Source: Acidimicrobiaceae bacterium
GTDB taxonomy: Bacteria; Actinomycetota; Acidimicrobiia; Acidimicrobiales; Aldehydirespiratoraceae
Direction: 5' to 3'
Assembly: GCA_026706815.1 (NCBI GenBank)
Contig: JAPOYA010000026.1
Span: 1-64,000 of the forward strand
Length of the DNA: 64,000 nt
Shown piece after piece: positions 15,475-25,766 of the stretch. The position numbers and the translations under genes were made by a program. Position 1 is the first letter of the stretch, and every line of letters begins with the position of its first letter. Under the pieces are notes generated by a model. That model had not been told where the DNA came from. It saw nothing but the letters and a program-made list of their open reading frames with translations, and made no database searches.

Positions 15475-16635
15475 ATGGCCAAAGAACGAACTGCGGTCAT
15501 CGGCGTCGGCCAGACCAAGTACGCGTCGACCCGCGGCGATGTGTCAATGGCCGGGTTGTTGCGCGAGGCAGCGCAGCGAGCGCTGGATTCCGCCCACAAG
15601 ACTTGGTCCGACATCGACGCGGTGGTCATGGGCAAGGCCCCCGATTTCTTCGAGGGTGTGATGATGCCGGAGATCTATCTCGCCGAGGCCCTCGGATGTG
15701 TCGGCAAGCCCATCATGCGGGTCCACACCGCGGGCTCGGTCGGAGGGTCCACAGCCTGTGTCGCCGCTTCGATGGTGCAGAGCCGGGTGCATTCCACTGT
15801 GCTGACCATTGCTTGGGAGAAGCAGTCGGAGTCCAACGCGATGTGGGCGTTGTCGCTTCCGCAGCCTTTCACCACTTCGGTCAATGCTGGGGCGGGCGGC
15901 TACTTCTCGCCGATCATGCGCCGTTACATGGCAATGAGCAACGCTCCTGAGCTGATCGGTTGTCTGGTGGCCTTCAAGGACCGTCAACAGGCCTTGAAGA
16001 ATCCCTACGCCCACCTCCACCAGCCCGATCTTACCTTCGAGCAGGTTGTCGAGTCGCCGATGCTGTGGGACCCGATCCGCTACTCCGAGACCTGTCCGTC
16101 GTCGGACGGCGCTTGTGCCATGGTTCTGACCGACGAAGCGGGCGGTGACGCCCATGACGGACCCGTGGCATGGGTCGCCGGCACTGCCATGCGCTCGGAG
16201 TCGAACTCGTACGGCGGACGCAACATGGTGTCGCCCGCGGCCAGTGAGCAGTGTGCCGATGACGTGTTCGCCCAGGCCGGAATCCATGACCGGCGTGCGG
16301 AGATCGATGCGGTCGAGATGTATGTGCCGTTCTCTTGGTATGAGCCGATGTGGCTCGAGTCTCTGGGTTTCGCCGAGAAGGGCAAGGGTTGGCAACTGGT
16401 CGAATCTGGCGCCACCAAACTCGAGGGCGGCGATCTGCCCGTGAACTGTTCAGGTGGGGTGTTGTCGTCCAACGCCATCGGGGCATCCGGGATGATCCGA
16501 TTTGCCGAGGCCGCACTACAGGTGATGGGCGAAGCCGGCGAGCATCAAGTCGACGGCGCCCGCACCGCCTTCGGCCACGCCTACGGCGGGGGCGCCCAGT
16601 ACTTCGCGATGTGGATCGTCGCCAAGGACAAGTAG
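15475..16635 (+). CDS. Thiolase-fold lipid-transfer protein-like enzyme (Ltp/SCP-x type) II
   Basis: The product is about 386 residues. It begins RTAVIGVGQTKYASTRGDVSMAGLLREAAQRAL and contains SSDGACAMVLTDEAG and the C-terminal NCSGGVLSSNAIGASGMIRFAEA with HAYGGGAQYFAMWI. The usual Cys-x-Ser/Ala-Gly-Gly site reads HTAGSVGGSTA, so the thiolase Cys is replaced by Gly and the enzyme is probably non-thiolytic, like Ltp proteins. ATG 15475 with GAGGGGGAG upstream is the likeliest start; GTG 15469 in the same frame overlaps the previous stop. It is the third gene of the DUF35-Ltp-Ltp operon and may form a heterodimer with the preceding protein. Confidence 0.85.
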   Translation: MAKERTAVIGVGQTKYASTRGDVSMAGLLREAAQRALDSAHKTWSDIDAVVMGKAPDFFEGVMMPEIYLAEALGCVGKPIMRVHTAGSVGGSTACVAASMVQSRVHSTVLTIAWEKQSESNAMWALSLPQPFTTSVNAGAGGYFSPIMRRYMAMSNAPELIGCLVAFKDRQQALKNPYAHLHQPDLTFEQVVESPMLWDPIRYSETCPSSDGACAMVLTDEAGGDAHDGPVAWVAGTAMRSESNSYGGRNMVSPAASEQCADDVFAQAGIHDRRAEIDAVEMYVPFSWYEPMWLESLGFAEKGKGWQLVESGATKLEGGDLPVNCSGGVLSSNAIGASGMIRFAEAALQVMGEAGEHQVDGARTAFGHAYGGGAQYFAMWIVAKDK

Positions 16636-16663
16636 CGCGCAACCCCCAGCAACCCCCCGGTCG

Positions 16664-18031
16664 TCACCTTGTTCGGTGGTGCCGCGCTGGTCGGCTACGG
16701 AGGGATGTTGTTAGCAGTGTCGGCGGTGGACGGCAGGTGATGGTGATGGCACCGAGATCGGTGAAGGGTGTGTTGGGAGGGGATTTTGGGTTGAGGTTCG
16801 GTTGGTTGGCCGGGGTTGGGGTCGGGCTTGGTCTAGTGGCGGGGGGTTTGAGATGGTATTTGCCTGTGTCGGGGTTTCGGTGGACTTGCCAGCCGTGGTC
16901 GTGGATTTTGTGATGGCAGTCGTCGCATACCAGCACCAGGTTGTCTAAGTCGGTTGTTCCGCCGTCACGCCACCAGATGATGTGATGGGCTCGGCACCAC
17001 AGCGGGTTGGCTTCACAGCCGATGCAGTGTTGATCCCTGGCGATCAAAGCGATCCGTTGAGCCTCGCTGGCAGTTCGCAGTCTGCGCCCGAGCCGCATTT
17101 GTTGAGCTTTGGCATCGAAGATTGAGGGCAGCAGGTTGGCCTCAAGGGCTAGGCGGTGCAGTTCGGTGACCGGTATCGCTGAACCGTCCGCGAGTCGGGG
17201 ATTGCCGAGTTGTTGGGTGAGCACGTCGTAGTCGGCGATCACCAAGAGATCAGTGCCCTGGGACTTGTCGTCGCCGGCGGGCTGCAGAATCAACTCGGCT
17301 AGAGCGTCAGCCATTCGCTGTTGGGGTGTGCGTCGGGCTTTCGGGTCTTCTTGGTGCCACAGCTTTCGCTCCTTGGCGGTCAACGCGGTGGCGATGCGCG
17401 CCCCGGTGATCTGGTCGAACTCTCCGGTCAGCACGAACATGCCCGACTCGGGACTCTCGAAGATTCGCGCTTTGCGATTCTTGCGTTGCCTATCCAACAA
17501 AGACTGTCCGTCGTCGTCGGCAACTTCTTGTTGATGACGTTTCACCGTTCGGGCGAACTCATCGAAGCTCTGGTCACTCGCTGCCTCCACCAAGTGTGCT
17601 TCGTCAATCGGGCTTTCGCCCGAAGCACGCGCGATCAGCCGGGCATGACTCACAGGAACCTTGCCAGAATCCAACGCCTCGCTCGTGGCGGGCAGCTCCG
17701 CGAGCTGCACGGCCGATTCAACATCGCGTTTGGCCTCCCGAACAGGAGCCCGCAGTTCGTCGCGAACGAAACGCTGCGCATCGCCTCTACTGTGACGGCG
17801 ACTCAGTTCAGCCAATGCACGGGACTTCATCGCGGCGATAGTCGACTCGGCACGACCCAATTCCCCCAACCGCGAGCGCAGAGCCTCATCTGACAGCGCC
17901 ACCTCATCAACCCGTTCAACAAAAAGCGACCCGGCAGCAGCACGACTGTCGCCATCGGCACTGCCCGAACGGTCGAGTAAGGGAGTTAATTCCATAGATG
18001 TAACTCTATTGACCCCCTGTGACAACAACAC
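16664..18031 (-). CDS. DUF222 / HNH endonuclease domain protein (13E12 repeat family)
   Basis: The product has 455 residues. The N-terminal DUF222 domain (about 40-300) includes GRAESTIAAMKSRALAELSRRHSRGD, SHARLIARA and MFVLTGEFDQITGARIATALTAKE. The C-terminal HNH nuclease (about 335-395) reads ALIARDQHCIGCEANPLWCRAHHIIWWRDGGTTDLDNLVLVCDDCHHKIHDHGW, with paired CxxC zinc ligands and the His-His/Asn/His core intact. The last 60 residues are Pro/Thr-rich and disordered. Actinobacteria carry many copies of this family; the role is unclear, perhaps linked to mobile DNA. The start is GTG 18031, or the internal ATG 17995. It is convergent with the thiolase operon. Confidence 0.85.
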   Translation of the reverse strand: MLLSQGVNRVTSMELTPLLDRSGSADGDSRAAAGSLFVERVDEVALSDEALRSRLGELGRAESTIAAMKSRALAELSRRHSRGDAQRFVRDELRAPVREAKRDVESAVQLAELPATSEALDSGKVPVSHARLIARASGESPIDEAHLVEAASDQSFDEFARTVKRHQQEVADDDGQSLLDRQRKNRKARIFESPESGMFVLTGEFDQITGARIATALTAKERKLWHQEDPKARRTPQQRMADALAELILQPAGDDKSQGTDLLVIADYDVLTQQLGNPRLADGSAIPVTELHRLALEANLLPSIFDAKAQQMRLGRRLRTASEAQRIALIARDQHCIGCEANPLWCRAHHIIWWRDGGTTDLDNLVLVCDDCHHKIHDHGWQVHRNPDTGKYHLKPPATRPSPTPTPANQPNLNPKSPPNTPFTDLGAITITCRPPPTLLTTSLRSRPARHHRTR

Positions 18032-18305
18032 CTATAAATCATAGAAATATCATAAAAAATAATTTAAACAACGTTCGGTACGGTCCACGCGCCTGCCTGA
18101 ACAACCGGTATCTCTGACAGGTGAGCATTTTGGGAAATGCCAAGGTCGGATGCGCAGGCGACTTTCTGAGAATCTGGGGTCTCACCGTTGGGAGCGAGCG
18201 CCTGACTGGCAGCGACTCAAACTGAACCGTAGGAATTTCCATCGATGGTCTATCGGTCTTGCTAGCTGTAGTGGACATAGAGGTTGGCAGCACGTTGGGG
18301 CTCGT
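18032..18305. other. AT-rich upstream region of the HNH gene and non-coding filler
   Basis: Positions 18032-18075 are strikingly AT-rich and probably hold the promoter of the minus-strand HNH gene. From 18076 to 18305 I see no convincing gene; short plus frames are not protein-like. The segment TGTAGTGGACATAGAGG near 18265-18285 could be the left end of the IS481-type relic that follows. Confidence 0.35.
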
Positions 18306-18430
18306 ATGTCGCATGTTGATGCAAGGTTCACGCCCGCCGGGCGGTTGTTGACGGCCCGGCGGGTAGAGGCGGGAATGCCCAGGCTCATGTGGCGGCTCAG
18401 ATGGGGGTGTCGCACACGCCACACCGCCAT
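18306..18430 (+). pseudogene. IS481-family transposase remnant (N-terminus, frameshifted)
   Basis: MSHVDARFTPAGRLLTARRVEAG matches the start of IS481-type transposases (MSHANARLTPAGRLLL-VRRV-type). A frameshift near 18375 moves the homology to another frame, which reads NAQAHVAAQMGVSHTPHR, the helix-turn-helix part. Nothing of the catalytic domain remains before the HtrA gene. A relic. Confidence 0.6.
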
Positions 18431-18549
18431 GCGCCTCGCCGTCACCATCGTCATCGTCACCGCCAAACTCATCGACTGGAAAAACCGATGAACCCCCACA
18501 CAACCCGCCTAACCGCGCAGCCCCTTAGAAAAGACCTAGCGTTATAGGC

Positions 18550-20019
18550 ATGGATCGGGACTTGAGCGATGAGCCTGGGAATTCTGTGAAGCACTCTGAT
18601 CGCCGTGTCGGTGCAGACGGTTTCTTGGCGGCGCCGAAAACCAATTCGGTCCCGCCGCCTCCACCCCCTCCGCCGTCTCCACCCCGTCGGGTGCCGTCCC
18701 CGCCGCCGCCTCCTGCGGAGGTGCCGCAGCGATCGACGCCTCCTGGTTCCTCAGGGGCAACTCCGCCGAATCGGGTGCCGCCCCCTCCAGCGCCCCCCGG
18801 TTCGCCTCAGTCGGCGGCCTCGCAGCCGGTGGCCGCGCCGCACACCAAGCTGCCCGTAGCCTCACCGCCCGCTCAGAAGCGTTGGGATGCTTCAGCTTGG
18901 CTCAGGGGCATGTCTGTATTCGTGACGGTATGCCTGCTGCTCGGTGCAGGTTTTGTTGTCGGACAGATGTGGTCCGACGACAACTCGTCCGTGTCTCGCT
19001 TAGCTACCGGGAACGCCGGTTCGGAGGATTCAGTAGACGACCGCGAGATTTCTTCTGCCAACTCAGAGCCAGCCGCTGAGACTGTGGATTCTCTTTTTGA
19101 ACCAAAGACCAGCCTGCCGTGCCGAGAAGCTTCTCCAGAGCCGGTGGCCGAAGTCGCGAACGCAGTCAGCCCCTCAATAGTTGTGATCAAAACGGAGGAT
19201 CGTCAAGGCTCTGGTGTTGTGTGGGACGCTGAGAACGGATACATCGTTACCAACAACCATGTGGTTGAGCTCAGCACCAACGTCGATGTTGAGTTCCCCG
19301 ATGGACAGACAGTCGTTGGAACTGTTATTGGTGGCGATTCCTTTCGTGATGTGGCGGTGGTAGGCGTTGATCCCGGCGAGGTCAATTCCCTGGTACAAGC
19401 TGTATTTGCTCCTACTTCGGAAGTCCGAGTGGGGCAGTTGGCAGTTGTAATCGGGAGCCCCTTCGGACTTGAGCAGAGCGTCACCGCAGGCGTAGTGAGC
19501 GCGATCGACCGAGTTGCCGAGGGAGGCTCAGACCGAGAGAATTCTGGTCCGGTAGAGATGATCCAGACTGATGCGCCTATCAACACGGGTAACTCCGGTG
19601 GCGCTCTCGCCGATCGTGAGTGTCGGGTTATTGGCATCAACACGCAGATAGTGACTTCGGGGCCGTCAGGCGGCAACATCGGTGTGGGATTCGCAATTCC
19701 GTCGGACACCATCGTGTTGATCGCTCGTCGGATCGTAAGCGGCGAGTCTCTTGATGTGGGCTTTCTCGGCATTCAGGGAATCACCCCGACAGATGGCTCC
19801 GCGGGTGCCCTGGTGACATCAGTCGTCGACGGTTCACCCGCCGACGACAGCGGGATAAAGGCTGGCGACCTCATAATCGCGATCAATGGCGACGGGGTCA
19901 CTTCGATGGCCAATCTGGCCGCCGAGATCAAACTCTTCCGCCCGGGCGAAGCGGTCGACGTCCTGGTGCTTCGCGACGGGACGCGGATGACTGTCCGAGC
20001 GATTCTTGCAGCCGCCTGA
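18550..20019 (+). CDS. Membrane-anchored HtrA-type serine protease with PDZ domain
   Basis: The product has 489 residues. A cytoplasmic Pro-rich region (1-105, PPPPPPPPSPP) precedes one transmembrane helix at about 118-138 (MSVFVTVCLLLGAGFVVGQMW). A trypsin-like domain follows with the triad H237 (TNNHVV), D267 (FRDVAVVG) and S349 (NTGNSGGAL). A C-terminal PDZ domain (about 395-489) reads SVVDGSPADDSGIKAGDLIIAINGDGV. It matches actinobacterial PepD/HtrA proteases that degrade or check misfolded envelope proteins. The Pro-rich N-terminus is typical of such proteins and may bind partners. It stands upstream of ftsY-ffh without overlap. Confidence 0.9.
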   Translation: MDRDLSDEPGNSVKHSDRRVGADGFLAAPKTNSVPPPPPPPPSPPRRVPSPPPPPAEVPQRSTPPGSSGATPPNRVPPPPAPPGSPQSAASQPVAAPHTKLPVASPPAQKRWDASAWLRGMSVFVTVCLLLGAGFVVGQMWSDDNSSVSRLATGNAGSEDSVDDREISSANSEPAAETVDSLFEPKTSLPCREASPEPVAEVANAVSPSIVVIKTEDRQGSGVVWDAENGYIVTNNHVVELSTNVDVEFPDGQTVVGTVIGGDSFRDVAVVGVDPGEVNSLVQAVFAPTSEVRVGQLAVVIGSPFGLEQSVTAGVVSAIDRVAEGGSDRENSGPVEMIQTDAPINTGNSGGALADRECRVIGINTQIVTSGPSGGNIGVGFAIPSDTIVLIARRIVSGESLDVGFLGIQGITPTDGSAGALVTSVVDGSPADDSGIKAGDLIIAINGDGVTSMANLAAEIKLFRPGEAVDVLVLRDGTRMTVRAILAAA

Positions 20020-20052
20020 GCTGATCGGCGGAGCAGGTAGAATCCAGCGGCA

Positions 20053-21132
20053 ATGTTCCTCGTCGTAGTCGTCGCTGTCGCGGCGCTGATTCTCATCGGG
20101 TTCTCCTGGTATTTTCTCGCTCGAGACCGCCGCCTCGAGCGACCCGACAGCCCGCCGCTCGAAGCAGCGGACCGGGAGTCAACCGCGGCCGTGTCTGCGG
20201 CCGAGACTATTGGCGCGGCGCCCGCGTTCAGGGACCGCCTCGGCACCGCGCGTTCTGCCCTCGGCGCCTATCTCGGTTCAGTATTCGGCCGTGGAGCCAT
20301 CAGCGAACAGACCTGGAGCAACCTTGAGGAAGCGTTGATCCGGGCCGATGTCGGCGTCGGCACGGCGGCTGGGATCATCTCGGTGGTACGTGCCAAAGCA
20401 GCCGACGAAGGCCTCGACGATGCGTCGGAACTCGCTGATCTGGTGAAGGGCGAGATCGTCTCCCGCCTGACGGGATTCGACCGATCCTTGAGTGTCGACC
20501 TTGTGGACGCGCGAGGAGAGCCCGGACCTGCGGTATGGCTGTTCGTCGGCGTCAACGGCGTTGGCAAAACGACCACCATCGGCAAATTGGCGCAGCGTCA
20601 GTCGGTCGCGGGTCGTTCCGTCGTGCTCGCTGCGGGCGATACGTTCCGCGCCGCTGCCGTCGAGCAGCTTGCGGTCTGGTCCGAGCGCAGCAATGTCGAG
20701 ATCGTGCGGGGGTCGAAAGGAGCGGATCCTTCGTCGGTCGTGTTCGACGCGATCGAACACGCGGCCGCGCGTTCGGTCCGGTTGGTCATGGCCGATACCG
20801 CCGGTCGACTCCAAACAAGAACAAACCTGATGGAGGAGTTGCGCAAGGTGCGTCGGGTGGCCGAGAAAGGATCCGGAACTGTCACCGAGACCCTCCTGGT
20901 GATCGATGCAACAACCGGCCAGAACGGGCTGTCGCAGGCAAGGCAGTTCACCGAGGCCGTGGACGTTACCGGTGTGGTTCTCACCAAACTCGACGGTTCA
21001 GCCAAAGGGGGGATCGTGGTCGCGATCCACTCAGAACTGGGTATTCCGGTCAAACTCGCAGGTCTCGGCGAGGGCATTGACGACCTTGTCGACTTCGATC
21101 CCGTCGAGTTCGTCGACGCCCTCTTCGAGTAG
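20053..21132 (+). CDS. ftsY: Signal recognition particle receptor FtsY
   Basis: The product has 359 residues. An N-terminal membrane helix (MFLVVVVAVAALILIGFSWYFLA) replaces the long acidic A-domain of E. coli; a single N-terminal helix is usual in actinobacteria. The NG GTPase follows: P-loop GVNGVGKTTTIGKL, GDTFRAAAVEQL, DTAGRLQTR, and TKLDGSAKGG. It docks ribosome-nascent chain-SRP complexes at the membrane. A TAGAAT sequence at 20038-20043, 9 bases before the ATG and with no good Shine-Dalgarno, suggests a short or leaderless transcript. It is followed by its partner ffh. Confidence 0.95.
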   Translation: MFLVVVVAVAALILIGFSWYFLARDRRLERPDSPPLEAADRESTAAVSAAETIGAAPAFRDRLGTARSALGAYLGSVFGRGAISEQTWSNLEEALIRADVGVGTAAGIISVVRAKAADEGLDDASELADLVKGEIVSRLTGFDRSLSVDLVDARGEPGPAVWLFVGVNGVGKTTTIGKLAQRQSVAGRSVVLAAGDTFRAAAVEQLAVWSERSNVEIVRGSKGADPSSVVFDAIEHAAARSVRLVMADTAGRLQTRTNLMEELRKVRRVAEKGSGTVTETLLVIDATTGQNGLSQARQFTEAVDVTGVVLTKLDGSAKGGIVVAIHSELGIPVKLAGLGEGIDDLVDFDPVEFVDALFE

Positions 21133-21192
21133 CGCTGCCGGCTGGTTTCCTCCGCTCTGAGAATGCTCCAGTGCCGCTAGTCTGAACGAACC

Positions 21193-22622
<1,430 letters not shown>

Positions 22623-22623
<1 letters not shown>

Positions 22624-22757
22624 TGGACAGGTTTTCGGACACTTCTGTGTTGTCGGCTCGCAAGGTTGGAATTGATGCGGGTACGGAGATTGAATTGAGC
22701 GGTCGCTCGGCTGACGCCGCGCCCGCTGATTCAGCAGTCAACGACGATAAGTCCTAA
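22623..22757 (+). CDS. Possible 44-residue ORF bridging ffh and rpsP
   Basis: A GTG overlapping the ffh stop (TAGTG) opens a frame that fills the ffh-rpsP gap and stops 17 bases before rps[19 protein letters not shown]... to AVNDDKS. It is too short for the track. The composition is plausible but no family is recognised and no ribosome-binding site is evident beyond coupling. It may be only a spacer. Confidence 0.25.
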
Positions 22758-22774
22758 AGAGAAACAGAGAACAA

Positions 22775-23152
22775 ATGGCCGTCAAGCTCCGCCTCATGCG
22801 GATGGGCAAGAAGAAGCAGCCCACTTATCGCGTTGTCGCCGCCGACTCGCGTTCGCCCCGCGATGGGCGCTTCATTGAGATCATCGGGACCTACGAACCC
22901 CGTCAGGATCCTTCGGTGATCAAGATCGACAATGACCGCGCACTCCACTGGCTCCGTCACGGTGCTCAACCGACGGATCGGGTTGAGAAGCTGCTGAAAA
23001 TCTCCGGCGCTTGGGAACTGCACACGGGAGATCCCGATCCCGCCGCTCGACCAGTTGCCGCGTCCGTGGCGGCCAAGCCGGCAGCATCTCCGAGCACCGC
23101 TGATGCCGAGGACTCTGAAGCGGACAGCTCCGAAGCCGATGGAGGTGATTAA
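22775..23152 (+). CDS. rpsP: 30S ribosomal protein S16
   Basis: The product has 125 residues. The conserved core [42 protein letters not shown] is followed by [21 protein letters not shown]. The typical protein is 80-90 residues; here a C-terminal Ala/Asp/Glu-rich extension of about 35 residues is added, as in other actinobacteria. It precedes the KH-domain gene by 2 bases. Confidence 0.96.
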   Translation: MAVKLRLMRMGKKKQPTYRVVAADSRSPRDGRFIEIIGTYEPRQDPSVIKIDNDRALHWLRHGAQPTDRVEKLLKISGAWELHTGDPDPAARPVAASVAAKPAASPSTADAEDSEADSSEADGGD

Positions 23153-23154
23153 CG

Positions 23155-23400
23155 ATGTCGGCAGAATCAGCCCAGGCAGTTTGTGAGTACGTCGTCAAGC
23201 AGATGGTCGACGACCCGGACGCGGTTTGTGTGGAGGCTTCGAGATATGACGGCACGCTTCGCCTCGACGTGACCGTCGGTGAAGGTGACATGGGCCGCGT
23301 GATCGGTAGGCGCGGTCGTGTGGCCGGAGCGATCCGGACTGTTGTCCGCGCCGCGGGCTATGAAGAAGGCACCTCCATCGAGGTCGAGTTCGTCGACTAG
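23155..23400 (+). CDS. khpA: KH-domain RNA-binding protein KhpA
   Basis: The product has 81 residues with a single KH domain. The GxxG loop region reads GDMGRVIGRRGRVAGAIRTVVRAAG, preceded by LRLDVTVGE. The family (YlqC/KhpA) binds RNA, often with KhpB/EloR, and lies between rpsP and rimM in most actinobacteria and Firmicutes. The start ATG follows AGGTGATTAACG. Confidence 0.93.
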   Translation: MSAESAQAVCEYVVKQMVDDPDAVCVEASRYDGTLRLDVTVGEGDMGRVIGRRGRVAGAIRTVVRAAGYEEGTSIEVEFVD

Positions 23401-23415
23401 CGTGCGCGGGCTTTG

Positions 23416-23928
23416 ATGCTGGAGGTCGGACGCATCACCCGCCCGCACGGTGTACGAGGCGACGTCCTGGTCTCGTTGACAACCAACCGCGCGGAGCGTC
23501 TGAGAACTGGTGCCATCCTGGCTTCGGGGGGCCGCGAGTTCGTGGTCCTTCACAGCAGGTCGCACAAAGGCGGTTGGATCGTTGCCTTCGAGGGTGTGAG
23601 CGATCGAAATGCTGCCGAGGCGGTCAGCGGCGCCGTTCTATATGCTGAACCCATCAACGATCCCGACGAGTTGTGGGTTCACGAGTTGATCGGTGCGGTG
23701 GTGGTCGACCAGCACGAGATTTCGAGGGGCGCCGTCGTCAGAGTGGTCGAAAACCCTGCCAGTGACCTCTTGGAACTGGAAAGCGGAGCGCTTGTGCCGG
23801 TCAGATTCGTGACCGACCTGCTGCCGGCGGAGCGAGTCACCGTGGATGTGCCTGACGGTATTTTCGACCTGGCGGGTGACGCGGGCGATGCCGAGTCCCA
23901 CCACCACGGGTCTGGAGGGCCATTGTGA
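23416..23928 (+). CDS. rimM: Ribosome maturation factor RimM
   Basis: The product is about 170 residues. The N-terminal domain MLEVGRITRPHGVRGDVLVSLTTNRAERL is the family signature. The PRC-barrel half contains ELIGAVVVDQHEISRGAVVRVVENPASDLLEL and VPVRFVTDLLPA. It assists maturation of the 30S head with S19. ATG 23416 follows CTTT and is preferred to the TTG at 23413. The stop overlaps the GTG of trmD (GTGA). Confidence 0.94.
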   Translation: MLEVGRITRPHGVRGDVLVSLTTNRAERLRTGAILASGGREFVVLHSRSHKGGWIVAFEGVSDRNAAEAVSGAVLYAEPINDPDELWVHELIGAVVVDQHEISRGAVVRVVENPASDLLELESGALVPVRFVTDLLPAERVTVDVPDGIFDLAGDAGDAESHHHGSGGPL

Positions 23929-24692
23929 GCGGGTTTCGGATCGACGTCTTCACGATCTTCCCGAAGATGCTCGACTCGGCCGTCGATGAATCGGTGATCG
24001 GCAGAGGGCGCCGCGGCGGTCAACTTGATGTGCGCATCCATGACCTGCGCGCCCACGCCACTGGGGTGCATCAGTCCGTTGATGGTGCCCCGTTCGGGGG
24101 AGGAGCCGGGATGGTCATGTCACCAGCCCCGCTTTTCGCTGCAGTCGAGGCGATCGAGCCGGCACGGCCCCTGTTGTGCCTGTCTCCCGCGGGGCGGTGC
24201 TTCGACCAGTCGATGGCCCGGGAATTAGCCGACTCCGGGGGGTTCTCCCTCTTGTGCGGCCGTTACGAGGGGATTGATGAGCGGGTTCGGCAGCATCTCG
24301 TGGACGGCGAGGTCTCGGTGGGCGACGTCGTGCTCGCCGGCGGTGAAGTTCCTGCGCTGCTCATAGTTGAGGCTGTGGGCCGTCTGGTGCCGGGAGTTCT
24401 CGGCAACGCTGCCAGCACCACCGAAGAATCGTTTTCCGACGGGCTGCTCGAGTATCCCCACTACACGCGGCCCGCACAGTTCAGAGACTGGACTGTGCCC
24501 GAAGTGCTGCGCTCGGGTGATCACGGTCGGGTGGAGCGCTGGCGAAAGGCCCAATCACTGCGACGAACCATTGACCGCCGCCCCGATTTGATCGCTCAAC
24601 GCGGGGGTCTGAGCGAAGCCGACTCGGAACTGTTGGCAGAATTCGGACTTCTGAACCCCGCCGAGGGTGTTGCTCGGAGAAGTCCCCTCTAG
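23925..24692 (+). CDS. trmD: tRNA (guanine-N1)-methyltransferase TrmD
   Basis: The product has 255 residues with the SPOUT fold and trefoil-knot SAM site. It begins [25 protein letters not shown], has [58 protein letters not shown], and [32 protein letters not shown]. It makes m1G37 in tRNAs and so prevents +1 frameshifting. GTG start, translationally coupled to rimM. Confidence 0.97.
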   Translation: MSGFRIDVFTIFPKMLDSAVDESVIGRGRRGGQLDVRIHDLRAHATGVHQSVDGAPFGGGAGMVMSPAPLFAAVEAIEPARPLLCLSPAGRCFDQSMARELADSGGFSLLCGRYEGIDERVRQHLVDGEVSVGDVVLAGGEVPALLIVEAVGRLVPGVLGNAASTTEESFSDGLLEYPHYTRPAQFRDWTVPEVLRSGDHGRVERWRKAQSLRRTIDRRPDLIAQRGGLSEADSELLAEFGLLNPAEGVARRSPL

Positions 24693-24760
24693 GCTTGCTT
24701 CTCGGTCCGTTCGGTGTTCGAGCGGTCAGTTCTCCTGTTCTCACCGCCGCGGAGCTTGCG

Positions 24761-25108
24761 ATGCAGCCCACAGACGTTATCGACAACCTTATTGAAACCG
24801 AGGACATCCCGGATTTCGCTCCTGGTGACACACTCAAGGTCCATGTTCGAGTCATGGAGGGCAACCGTGCCCGTACCCAGGTTTTTGAGGGCGTTGTCAT
24901 CCGGCGTCAGGGAAGCGGCATTCGCGAGACCTACACGGTGCGCAAGTTGAGCTTCGGCGTCGGCGTTGAACGGACATTTCCGTTGCACACCCCGATCGTG
25001 GAGCGAATTGAGCGAGTGACTCGTGGAGATGTTCGGCGCGCCAAGCTCTACTACCTCCGCGACCGGATCGGCAAGGCTGCGCGGGTCAAGGAGAAGCGCG
25101 ACGGCTGA
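24761..25108 (+). CDS. rplS: 50S ribosomal protein L19
   Basis: The product is 115 residues from ATG 24761 ([19 protein letters not shown]). This matches the usual N-terminus better than the TTG at 24695, which would add 22 non-conserved residues. The core reads [44 protein letters not shown] and [44 protein letters not shown]. The lepB and rnhB genes that often follow in actinobacteria are absent; yraN comes next. Confidence 0.95.
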   Translation: MQPTDVIDNLIETEDIPDFAPGDTLKVHVRVMEGNRARTQVFEGVVIRRQGSGIRETYTVRKLSFGVGVERTFPLHTPIVERIERVTRGDVRRAKLYYLRDRIGKAARVKEKRDG

Positions 25109-25145
25109 ACCCCACGGCGGCGGTCTGTGGTGAATCAGTCTTGAA

Positions 25146-25171
25146 GCGCTGTCACAGCGCGTCTCTATTGT
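25146..25171 (+). promoter_or_regulatory. yraN promoter element resembling the PafBC (RecA-NDp) motif
   Basis: GCGCTGTCACAGCGC is followed so that CTGTCACAG, 8 bases and TATTGT align with the actinobacterial DNA-damage promoter pattern TTGTCRGTG-N8-TAnnnT. The TATTGT hexamer ends 6 bases before the yraN ATG, so the mRNA would be leaderless. The same arrangement with the same 20-base register occurs before comM at 26269-26294. Confidence 0.5.
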
Positions 25172-25177
25172 CCGTGG

Positions 25178-25519
25178 ATGGATAAATCACGGGTAGCTTT
25201 GGGGCGTTGGGGTGAAGAACTTGTTGCCAGATCGTACGAAGCCGCAGGCTACAAAGTGCTTGACCGCAACTGGAAGATCAAGGGCGGCGAGCTTGATCTC
25301 GTGCTCGGCCGTCGAGGTGAGACAGTCTTCTGCGAGGTGAAGACTCGCTCGTCGGACCGCTTCGGGAGCGCGGTTGAGGCGGTCGGGCCGCGCAAGCAAC
25401 AGCTTCTGCGTCGCACCGCTTTGTCGTGGCTTCAACAGCACGGGTCCGGAGGTCGGATGCGGTTTGACGTCGCCTCGGTCGTCGCCGGCCGAGTCGATAT
25501 CATCACCTCGGCATTCTGA
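25178..25519 (+). CDS. yraN: YraN-family (UPF0102) nuclease-fold protein
   Basis: The product has 113 residues. It begins SRVALGRWGEELVARSYEAAGYKVLDRNWK and has the endonuclease-like core GGELDLVLGRRGETVFCEVKTRSSDRFGSAVEAVGPRKQQ, with E-x-D and E-V-K residues as in Holliday-junction-resolvase-type folds. Its function is unproven, but the neighbourhood (comM, dprA) points to DNA processing or competence. No ribosome-binding site is needed if the transcript starts near the ATG, as the promoter position suggests. Confidence 0.9.
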   Translation: MDKSRVALGRWGEELVARSYEAAGYKVLDRNWKIKGGELDLVLGRRGETVFCEVKTRSSDRFGSAVEAVGPRKQQLLRRTALSWLQQHGSGGRMRFDVASVVAGRVDIITSAF

Positions 25520-25556
25520 GGGGCTCGCGAGGGGCCCGTGAGCGGAGCGCGTCTCG

Positions 25557-25766
25557 CTAGCGGCGTTGGGAGCGGGTCTTTCGGCCCATCCAGCAGCCGC
25601 GGTGCCAGTGCCTTCTCAAATCGGGCGTGTCAACGGGAACCACAACGTAGTGGCCGGTCCCAGCGGGGATCTCGCGGTTGCAGTTCGGGCAGAGATAGAT
25701 TTTGCTCGCTTGGTATGGCTGCAAGAACTTGACGTCGACCTCGCCGTATGCCTCCGGGTCGTCCAT
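25557..25766 (-). CDS. Small zinc-ribbon-like protein
   Basis: The product has 69 residues. The centre reads IYLCPNCNREIPAGTGHYVVVPVDTPDLRRHWHRGCW; Cys-x2-Cys plus His-x-His-x2-Cys could bind one zinc. The N-terminus is acidic and the C-terminus basic (GRKTRSQRR). Similar small proteins are common in actinobacteria next to yraN/rplS regions, but I know no assigned function. Its ATG overlaps the TGA of a tiny membrane ORF (25766-25876), so the two form a mini-operon. Confidence 0.75.
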   Translation of the reverse strand: MDDPEAYGEVDVKFLQPYQASKIYLCPNCNREIPAGTGHYVVVPVDTPDLRRHWHRGCWMGRKTRSQRR

